The notes below the pieces were generated by a model. That model worked only from the letters and a program-made list of their open reading frames with translations. It was not told where the DNA came from and did not search any database. DNA of 5,635 nt from CAIZGX01 sp039805165 (GTDB lineage Bacteria; Bacteroidota; Bacteroidia; Flavobacteriales_D; Sanyastnellaceae), in the NCBI GenBank assembly GCA_039805165.1, contig JBDLUS010000089.1, forward strand, positions 1 through 5,635. The letters are read 5' to 3'. The stretch's first letter is position 1. The number at the start of each line of letters is the position of its first letter. Shown here in pieces: positions 1 through 5,635 of this stretch. Both the position numbers and the translations under genes were made by a program.

Positions 1-10
1 CACATTAGAG

Positions 11-43
11 TAGAGACACGACCTTCGTGTCTCTATTTGTTTA
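11..43 (+). terminator. Probable intrinsic terminator hairpin upstream of priA
   Basis: Positions 11-20 (TAGAGACACG) and 26-35 (CGTGTCTCTA) are perfect reverse complements. They form a 10-bp stem closed by a 5-base loop (ACCTT, 21-25). The right arm is followed by TTTGTTTA (36-43), an imperfect T-tract. The complementary strand has no T-run after the hairpin, so the signal fits termination of plus-strand transcription from a gene to the left. A possible stop codon TAG at 6-8 would suit the end of such a gene, but too little sequence is present to tell. Only 14 bases separate the stem from the priA ATG. The alternative is therefore a palindromic operator or a leader hairpin for priA. The stem itself is certain; its role as a terminator is inferred. 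Confidence 0.6.
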
Positions 44-49
44 TAGACG

Positions 50-2509
50 ATGAAAACATTTTTTGTTGATGTAGTTGTTCCCCTGGCACTTCCGCAAGTG
101 CTTACCTACAGGGTTCCTGTGGCTTGGGAGAATTACGTTCAACAAGGCGTGCGCGTGGTAGTTCCATTGGGAAAGTCGAAACGCTACACAGCCATTGTTT
201 GGCGCGTGCATGAAGAGGTTCCGAAAGACTACGCCGCAAAGTATTTCGAAGAGGTACTAGACGATGTTCCTGTGGTTTCAGAAACACAGATGCAACTGTG
301 GGAATGGATTGCGAAGTACTACGCATGCACACTCGGAGAAGTCATGACAGCCGCACTTCCTAGCGGATTGAAATTATCGAGTGAAACGGTTTATACAACA
401 AAGGATCTTGCTGTAGAATTAACACCGAATGAACGTTCGGTTGTAGATGTTATTTTGGAAAAAGATCGCGGTATGGGTGTTATGTCGAAAGACATACAAC
501 ACGCACTACCAAAGGTTTCCATTCATTCTACATTGAAAAATTTATTGAAGAAAAACGCCATTGCTTCGTTCGAAGAGGTGAAGGAAAAGTTCATTCCGAA
601 GCGTGTTTCTTATGTAACAGTTGGAGAAAACGGAAACACCGACGAACAACTGCAACATCATTTTTCGGCGTTGGAAAAACGCAATGCAGATAAGCAGATT
701 CAAGTGCTCATGACCTTTTTGCAAATGAGTAAATGGGACGGGACCACAGGAGAATCAGTGAAGAAAAAGGAACTCGAGATACAATCGAAGACCGATGCTT
801 CAGCCATTTCAGCCTTGGTGAAGAAAGGAATTCTTGCCATTGAAGAACGCTCTGAATTGCGCATGGTTACGGGAGATCATGAACTGTTACCACTACCGGT
901 TTTAAGCGAATTGCAACAGACGGCTTTTGAAAAAATTAAATCGCATGCTGGAGTTACGCTGCTGCACGGAGTAACCTCTTCAGGAAAAACCGAAGTGTAT
1001 TTGCACCTTATGCAAGAGCAAATTCAACAAGGAAGACAAGTGCTGTTGTTGGTTCCTGAAATTGCTTTAACATCACATTTAATTGATCGTATTCAGAAGT
1101 ATTTTGGAACTCGCGTTGGCGTGTACCACAGTGGCTATAGCACACATGAACGCACGGAAGTGTGGCATCGGGTGCATTCAGATTTACATCGATTCGATGT
1201 AGTATTGGCTGCGCGTTCGGGTGTGTTTCTTCCCTTTGAAAATTTAGGTTTAATCATTGTCGACGAAGAACACGAAGGAACGTTCAAACAACAAGACCCG
1301 GCTCCGCGTTATCATGCGAGAGACACCGCCATAAAGTTGAGTGTTTTGTCAAATGCGCAAGTGGTGTTGGGAAGCGCAACTCCTTCCTTGGAATCGTACT
1401 TCAACGCGAAACAAAACAAGTATCAGCTGGTTGAAATGTTCGAGCGTTATGGCAACGCCGTTCAACCTAAAATAAACTTTGTAAATCTTCGCTCAGAGCT
1501 CCAAGCGAAGCGCATGCAAGGGGTCTTCTCTTCGGTGTTGCTAGAGGCTATAGACGCCACAGTGAAGGCAGGCAAACAAGTGATTTTGTTTCAAAACCGA
1601 AGAGGTTATACGCCACTTTGGGAATGCGAAATGTGTCATTACACGCCCGAGTGTAAGAACTGCGATGTGAGTTTGACCTATCATAAATTTCATCATGAAC
1701 TGCGCTGTCATTACTGCGGTCATCATGAAATTCCTGTTCAGCAATGCCCATCGTGTGGCGCTAACGCTTTCAAAATGTTGGGCGCAGGAACAGAACGCAT
1801 TGAAGAAGAGTTAGGCGAATGCCTTCCGCATATTCGCATTTCGCGCATGGACTTGGATGTAGCGCGAGGTAAACACGCACACCACAAAATCATCTCTGAA
1901 TTTGAAAGCGGAAAGACAGACGTGCTCATTGGAACGCAGATGGTAACAAAGGGTCTGGATTTCAGTAATGTTCATTTGGTAGGAATTTTAAATGCCGATC
2001 GCATGCTGAAGCATCCTGATTTTCGTTCGATAGAACGCGCTTTTCAGATGATGGTGCAGGTTTCGGGAAGAAGCGGAAGACGCGAAGAACGAGGCCGTGT
2101 GCTTATTCAAACGTATGATCCCGAACATTGGGTTTTCCCGCTGATTGAGAACAACAACTACGAGCAGTTTTACACGCTAGAAGTCGCAGAGCGCAAGCAG
2201 TTCAGGTATCCGCCGTTTACGCGCATGATTAAACTTACGATTAAGCACAAAGAGCAAGGCGTTGCGTTAAGCGCAGCAGCAGAGCTTGGAACGTGGTTCT
2301 TCAAATCGTTATTTGGAAATTACACAGGCCCTGAAACGCCCGCCATTGGCCGTGTGAACAACTATTACATTCAACAATTCTGGATTCGAATTCCACAAGA
2401 ATTACCACCACCTCAGGTGAAGCGCTATCTCTTAGATTGTTCGCACGCCCTCACTTCCCAACAGAAATATAAAATGGTTCGCGTGTCTATTGACGTAGAC
2501 CCTATGTAA
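50..2509 (+). CDS. priA: Primosomal protein N', replication-restart DNA helicase PriA (complete)
   Basis: PriA is a superfamily 2, 3'-to-5' DNA helicase. It recognises stalled or collapsed replication forks in the cytoplasm and reloads the replicative helicase through the primosome. The 819-residue protein shows the full family layout. The N-terminal 3'-end-binding domain covers about residues 1-110 (VVVPLALPQVLTYRVP, then GVRVVVPLGKSKRY). A winged-helix and linker region follows at about 115-285. Helicase lobe 1 has Walker A GVTSSGKT (307-314, Lys313), VPEIALT (335-341), Walker B DEEH (405-408) and GSATPSLES (441-449). The zinc-binding insert has all eight cysteines as four CxxC pairs: 526/529, 535/538, 553/556 and 566/569. 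Lobe 2 has GTQMVTKGLDF (628-638) and QVSGRSGR (670-677). The C-terminus ends in the typical IDVDP. It is longer than the E. coli protein (732 residues), mostly in the winged-helix/linker part, as is usual in Bacteroidota. The GxRSxxF segment reads AARSGVF (387-393), with Ala in place of the first Gly, a minor change. The ATG at 50 is the only sensible start because the conserved domain begins within a few residues. No clear Shine-Dalgarno precedes it. No catalytic residue appears to be missing. Confidence 0.97.
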   Translation: MKTFFVDVVVPLALPQVLTYRVPVAWENYVQQGVRVVVPLGKSKRYTAIVWRVHEEVPKDYAAKYFEEVLDDVPVVSETQMQLWEWIAKYYACTLGEVMTAALPSGLKLSSETVYTTKDLAVELTPNERSVVDVILEKDRGMGVMSKDIQHALPKVSIHSTLKNLLKKNAIASFEEVKEKFIPKRVSYVTVGENGNTDEQLQHHFSALEKRNADKQIQVLMTFLQMSKWDGTTGESVKKKELEIQSKTDASAISALVKKGILAIEERSELRMVTGDHELLPLPVLSELQQTAFEKIKSHAGVTLLHGVTSSGKTEVYLHLMQEQIQQGRQVLLLVPEIALTSHLIDRIQKYFGTRVGVYHSGYSTHERTEVWHRVHSDLHRFDVVLAARSGVFLPFENLGLIIVDEEHEGTFKQQDPAPRYHARDTAIKLSVLSNAQVVLGSATPSLESYFNAKQNKYQLVEMFERYGNAVQPKINFVNLRSELQAKRMQGVFSSVLLEAIDATVKAGKQVILFQNRRGYTPLWECEMCHYTPECKNCDVSLTYHKFHHELRCHYCGHHEIPVQQCPSCGANAFKMLGAGTERIEEELGECLPHIRISRMDLDVARGKHAHHKIISEFESGKTDVLIGTQMVTKGLDFSNVHLVGILNADRMLKHPDFRSIERAFQMMVQVSGRSGRREERGRVLIQTYDPEHWVFPLIENNNYEQFYTLEVAERKQFRYPPFTRMIKLTIKHKEQGVALSAAAELGTWFFKSLFGNYTGPETPAIGRVNNYYIQQFWIRIPQELPPPQVKRYLLDCSHALTSQQKYKMVRVSIDVDPM

Positions 2510-2532
2510 ACAGTCGAGATTCATTACCTTTG
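2503..2532 (+). promoter_or_regulatory. Candidate Bacteroidota-type promoter for clpX-mutS
   Basis: TACCTTTG at 2525-2532 matches the Bacteroidota -7 consensus TAnnTTTG exactly. TATG at 2503-2506, 18 bases upstream, is a three-of-four match to the -33 element TTTG at an acceptable spacing. The -33 part overlaps the priA stop codon, so the promoter sits at the priA/clpX junction. If the family spacing holds, transcription would start near 2536-2540, leaving a leader of only about 10 bases before the clpX ATG at 2549. GGAAAG at 2535-2540 is at best a weak ribosome-binding site. The motif is seen directly; its activity and start point are inferred. Confidence 0.6.
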
Positions 2533-2548
2533 TTGGAAAGAATTAAAG

Positions 2549-3778
2549 ATGTCCAAACAAGAGATTAATTGCTCGTTTTGCGGAAGAAAAAAGAGTGAGG
2601 TGAATGTGCTAATAGCAGGTGTTTCCGGACACATTTGCGACGACTGCGCAAGACAAGCTAGCGAGATTGTAAAAGAAGAAGCGGTTGTTCCCCAGGAAGA
2701 ATTTAACACGTCTGAATTATTGAAGCCAATTGAGATCAGAGATTTCTTAAACGAATACATCATTGGCCAAGACGAAGCGAAGAAGGTTTTGAGTGTTGCT
2801 GTTTACAACCACTACAAGCGTCTAGCGCAGCACGCTGCTGGAAAGCAAGACGACGAAGTAGAAATTGAAAAATCGAACATCGTATTGGTTGGAGAAACCG
2901 GAACAGGAAAAACACTTTTGGCAAAAACCATTGCGAAAATGTTGAACGTTCCGTTCTGCATTGCCGATGCTACTGTGCTTACACAGGCCGGCTACGTGGG
3001 AGAAGACGTTGAAAGTATTCTTTCTCGACTTTTGCAAAGTGCAGATTTCGATGTTCAAAAAGCAGAACGCGGAATTGTATTCATTGATGAAATAGATAAG
3101 ATTGCTCGCAAGAGCGATAACCCAAGTATAACGCGTGACGTAAGTGGTGAAGGTGTTCAACAAGCGTTGTTGAAATTGTTGGAAGGTGCTACGGTAAGTG
3201 TTCCACCGCAAGGCGGAAGAAAGCATCCGGAGCAGAAGATGATTCAGATCGACACCAAGAATATCCTGTTCGTTTGTGGTGGTGCGTTTGATGGAATTGA
3301 TAAGCACATTGAACGTCGCATGAATACGGCAAGCATCGGATACCGCAATGCAAAGACCGTTGAAGAGCAAGGCGGATGGTTGCAATACATTGCTCCAGCC
3401 GATTTGAAGCAGTTCGGATTAATTCCGGAATTGATTGGTCGTTTCCCTGTGTTGACCTTCTTGAATCCATTGGATGAATCGGCATTGAGAAGAATTTTAA
3501 CCGAGCCGAAAAACGCTTTGGTGAAGCAATACGTGAAGTTATTTGAAATGGACGGCGTGAAGTTGTCTTTTGAAAAGCAAGTGTTGGATTACATTGTGGA
3601 AAAGGCAATGACGTACAAATTGGGAGCGCGAGGATTGCGTTCAATATGCGAAGCCATATTGCTAGACCTCATGTTTGAAATTCCGAATCAAACGGAACTA
3701 AAAGAATTCAAAGTAACGTTGGCATATGCACGAGATAAATTTGAAAGCTCGAAGCTGAGTCAACTGAATCAGGCATAA
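2549..3778 (+). CDS. clpX: ATP-dependent Clp protease ATP-binding subunit ClpX (complete)
   Basis: ClpX is a hexameric AAA+ unfoldase that recognises tagged or degron-bearing proteins, unfolds them and threads them into the ClpP peptidase in the cytoplasm. The 409-residue protein is of normal family length. The N-terminal zinc-binding domain has Cys8, Cys11, Cys30 and Cys33 (CxxC-18-CxxC), used for substrate and adaptor binding and dimerisation. The AAA+ module shows Walker A GETGTGKT (115-122, Lys121), pore-1 loop GYVGE (148-152), Walker B IVFIDEID (176-183), pore-2 region RDVSGEG (196-202), a candidate arginine finger in ELIGRFP (Arg298) and sensor 2 GARGLR (359-364). The ClpP-docking loop reads IGY (263-265) where E. 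coli has IGF. The loop after it is about four residues shorter, but the aromatic residue is kept, so ClpP binding is plausible. The ATG at 2549 places the zinc finger at its usual N-terminal position. No clpP lies next to it: priA is 39 bases upstream and mutS one base downstream. Expression probably comes from the TAnnTTTG promoter at the priA/clpX junction, with possible read-through from priA. Confidence 0.98.
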   Translation: MSKQEINCSFCGRKKSEVNVLIAGVSGHICDDCARQASEIVKEEAVVPQEEFNTSELLKPIEIRDFLNEYIIGQDEAKKVLSVAVYNHYKRLAQHAAGKQDDEVEIEKSNIVLVGETGTGKTLLAKTIAKMLNVPFCIADATVLTQAGYVGEDVESILSRLLQSADFDVQKAERGIVFIDEIDKIARKSDNPSITRDVSGEGVQQALLKLLEGATVSVPPQGGRKHPEQKMIQIDTKNILFVCGGAFDGIDKHIERRMNTASIGYRNAKTVEEQGGWLQYIAPADLKQFGLIPELIGRFPVLTFLNPLDESALRRILTEPKNALVKQYVKLFEMDGVKLSFEKQVLDYIVEKAMTYKLGARGLRSICEAILLDLMFEIPNQTELKEFKVTLAYARDKFESSKLSQLNQA

Positions 3779-3782
3779 AATG
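3776..3782 (+). promoter_or_regulatory. clpX stop / mutS start junction, probable translational coupling
   Basis: The clpX stop TAA (3776-3778) and the mutS ATG (3780-3782) are separated by one base, giving TAAAATG. The region just upstream holds only a weak AGG (3771-3773) and no good Shine-Dalgarno. This leaves no room for a separate promoter outside clpX. It favours termination-reinitiation, so that MutS synthesis depends on ribosomes finishing clpX. The spacing is seen directly; the coupling is inferred. Confidence 0.55.
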
Positions 3783-5635
3783 ACAGAAGAAAAATCGACT
3801 GTGGTGGAAACACCACTCATGAAACAATACAATGAAATTAAGGCGCAATATCCAGATGCGCTTTTGTTGTTTCGTGTCGGCGATTTTTATGAAACCTTCG
3901 GTTCAGACGCAATTGCGGCTGCACGCATTTTAGGAATTACTTTAACGAAGCGAAAAAACGGTGCAGCCGCATTCATTGAATTGGCGGGCTTTCCGCATCA
4001 TTCGCTAGATACTTATTTGCCAAAATTGGTTCGCGCTGGAAACCGTGTGGCTATTTGCGATCAGTTAGAAGATCCGAAGCTTACCAAGAAAATTGTGAAG
4101 CGCGGAGTAACGGAGTTGGTTACACCAGCGGTGAGTTATAACGAGAAAACGTTCGATAGTTCGAACAACCAATTTTTGGCTGCTGTTGTCATGCGTGACC
4201 AGCAGGCGGGTGTGAGTTTTTTAGACATTTCCACAGGCGAATTTTATTTGGCCGAAGGAAGCACCGCACACATTAACAAACTGCTCCAAAGCTTTCGGCC
4301 AAACGAAGTGCTTTTTCAAAAGCACGAAGACCACCAGTTTCGCGAGGCCTTCGGAGATACCAAATGGTTTACGTTTCGCGTAGACGAATGGGTGTTCTCG
4401 TTGGACTACGCCAAAGAAGTTTTACAAAAGCAATTCGGAACACAATCGCTCAAGGGCTTCGGTGTTGAAGAATTAAAACTCGGAGTTATTGCGGCTGGCG
4501 CCGTGTTGCATTATCTGAAAGATACACAGCACGACAAGACCCAGCACATTCAGAAAATAGCGCGCATTGAAGAAGACACGTTCGTGTGGTTAGACCGCTT
4601 CACCATTCGAAATTTAGAATTGGTGCATTCGAACTACGACGAAACTGCAACGTTGTTCTACACGCTCAACCATACGAGCACACCCATGGGCGCTCGTCTC
4701 TTGCGCAGATGGGTACTCATGCCGCTCAAAGACATAACGCAAATTGAAAAGCGTCAGTTTGTAGTTGGAAGTTTTGTCAAAAACGCCGAGCTGCTAGCAG
4801 AGACCCGTTTGCATTTGAACACCATTGGCGACATGGAGCGTTTGGCTTCAAAGATTGCCACAGGACGCGTGAATCCGCGCGAATTGCTTCAGTTAGCGAA
4901 GGGCATGCAAACGGCAGAGCACATCAAAGATTTAGGCGCAAATTCGAAGAGCAAAGAAATACAAGCGTTGTTCAATGTGTTGAAACCATTGACCGATTGG
5001 TGCAATACCATTTTCGAAAAAATAAATCCAGAAGCACCTTTAGCACTGAACCGCGGTTCCGTTATTGCCGAAGGAGTAAATGCGGAATTGGATGAGCTTC
5101 GCAACTTGCAAAAATCAGGGAAAGACTACTTACAAATGGTGCAAGAACGCGAAAGCGAACGCACCGGAATTCCTTCCTTGAAAATTGCTTTCAACAATGT
5201 CTTCGGATATTATTTGGAAGTACGCAATACGCACAAGGACAAGGTCCCACCTGAATGGATACGCAAGCAAACGGTTACACAAGCCGAGCGTTACATTACC
5301 CCAGAACTGAAAGAATACGAAGCGAAGATTACTGGCGCGGAAGATAAAATTTCGATTTTAGAAAATCAGATTTATCAAGCGTTGATTGAAGAGACGCTTC
5401 CGCATTTGGTGAACATGCAATTGAATGCGCGCGTGCTTGCAGAGATCGACACGTTGGCCTCTTTCGCAACCGTAGCGGTAGCGAACAAGTATTGCGCACC
5501 GGAATTCACGGAAGAGAACTGCATTGAGATTGAACAAGGAAGACACGCCATTATTGAATTGCGCCTTCCACCGAACGATCCGTACATAGCGAACGACATA
5601 AAATTAGATCGCGACGCTCAGCAAATCATGATGAT
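3780..5635 (+). CDS. mutS: DNA mismatch repair protein MutS, N-terminal 618 residues (cut by window end)
   Basis: MutS binds mismatched bases and small loops in newly replicated DNA as a clamp-like dimer and, using ATP, recruits MutL to start repair. The reading frame stays open from the ATG at 3780 to the window edge, giving 618 full codons plus two bases. The mismatch-recognition domain carries GDFYETF with Phe36 and Glu38, the same numbering as the two mismatch-probing residues of E. coli MutS; this strongly supports the chosen start over the internal Met14. AGFPHHSLDTYLPKLVRAG and ICDQLEDP complete domain I. A connector domain (about 125-260) and the lever/core domain follow. The clamp region includes GSVIAEGV (starting at Gly426), GYYLEV (476-481) and ERYITPELKEYE (503-514). 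The last visible residues, QQIMM, normally lie immediately before the Walker A P-loop. The ATPase domain and C-terminal dimerisation helices, roughly 250 residues by comparison with the family, are therefore beyond the window. The truncation comes from the window boundary and there is no sign of a broken gene. Only one base separates it from clpX, so it very likely shares the clpX transcript. It is the MutS1 type and not MutS2, because the mismatch-recognition domain is present. Confidence 0.97.
   Translation, partial: MTEEKSTVVETPLMKQYNEIKAQYPDALLLFRVGDFYETFGSDAIAAARILGITLTKRKNGAAAFIELAGFPHHSLDTYLPKLVRAGNRVAICDQLEDPKLTKKIVKRGVTELVTPAVSYNEKTFDSSNNQFLAAVVMRDQQAGVSFLDISTGEFYLAEGSTAHINKLLQSFRPNEVLFQKHEDHQFREAFGDTKWFTFRVDEWVFSLDYAKEVLQKQFGTQSLKGFGVEELKLGVIAAGAVLHYLKDTQHDKTQHIQKIARIEEDTFVWLDRFTIRNLELVHSNYDETATLFYTLNHTSTPMGARLLRRWVLMPLKDITQIEKRQFVVGSFVKNAELLAETRLHLNTIGDMERLASKIATGRVNPRELLQLAKGMQTAEHIKDLGANSKSKEIQALFNVLKPLTDWCNTIFEKINPEAPLALNRGSVIAEGVNAELDELRNLQKSGKDYLQMVQERESERTGIPSLKIAFNNVFGYYLEVRNTHKDKVPPEWIRKQTVTQAERYITPELKEYEAKITGAEDKISILENQIYQALIEETLPHLVNMQLNARVLAEIDTLASFATVAVANKYCAPEFTEENCIEIEQGRHAIIELRLPPNDPYIANDIKLDRDAQQIMM

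Noticed and set aside
242..585. Repeated short string TTCGAAGAGGT at two places in priA
   Set aside because: Both copies encode the tetrapeptide FEEV in frame and there is no further similarity around them. This is ordinary codon reuse.
1541..1751. Two overlapping minus-strand frames opposite the priA zinc-binding region
   Set aside because: Both mirror the cysteine- and histidine-rich coding stretch of priA in different frames, which is typical of shadow frames; neither has independent support.
2822..3385. A 187-codon open frame on the minus strand inside clpX
   Set aside because: It lies wholly opposite the conserved AAA+ core of clpX, its translation resembles no family I know, and it has no start context of its own. 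It is explained as a shadow of the plus-strand codon bias.
3189..3644. A 151-codon open frame on the minus strand inside clpX
   Set aside because: It overlaps both clpX and the other minus-strand frame, has no recognisable domain, and is best explained as a shadow frame.
4151..4166. Small inverted repeat GTTCGA-TAGT-TCGAAC inside mutS
   Set aside because: The stem is only 6 bp, lies in well-conserved coding sequence, and the nearby T-run is not directly adjacent. It is most likely chance.
5634..5635. mutS lacks its ATPase domain in this window
   Set aside because: The frame is open at the window edge and stops just before the expected Walker A motif, so the loss is an artefact of the window boundary.

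Overview
The window suggests a member of the Bacteroidota, most likely close to the Flavobacteriales. Three things point there. The protein versions of PriA, ClpX and MutS read as the Bacteroidota type, for example QVSGRSGR in PriA helicase motif VI and AGFPHHSLDTYLPKLVRAG in MutS. The one convincing promoter has the Bacteroidota -7 element TAnnTTTG. None of the three starts has a strong Shine-Dalgarno sequence. By eye the base composition is moderate, roughly mid-40s percent GC, and uniform throughout. Genus-level placement is not possible from the sequence alone.

Layout: positions 1-49 hold no complete gene but carry a perfect 10-bp hairpin followed by a T-rich stretch, probably the terminator of a gene lying to the left. 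priA (50-2509, +) encodes the replication-restart helicase. A 39-bp gap contains a good Bacteroidota promoter for clpX. clpX (2549-3778, +) encodes the AAA+ unfoldase of the ClpXP protease. mutS (3780 to the window end, +) starts after a single intervening base and encodes the mismatch-recognition protein. It is cut by the window edge just before its ATPase Walker A motif. There is no gene-free stretch longer than 49 bp, and all minus-strand reading frames look like shadows of these three genes.

The three genes are housekeeping genes on the same strand: replication-fork restart, protein quality control and mismatch repair. clpX and mutS are almost certainly co-transcribed and probably translationally coupled. 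priA may read through into them, but clpX also appears to have its own promoter. The most notable contextual point is that clpX has no clpP next to it, although clpP-clpX is the common bacterial arrangement. I found no mobile element, CRISPR array, RNA gene or new defence-like system here. This is an ordinary conserved core-genome region and the findings are modest.
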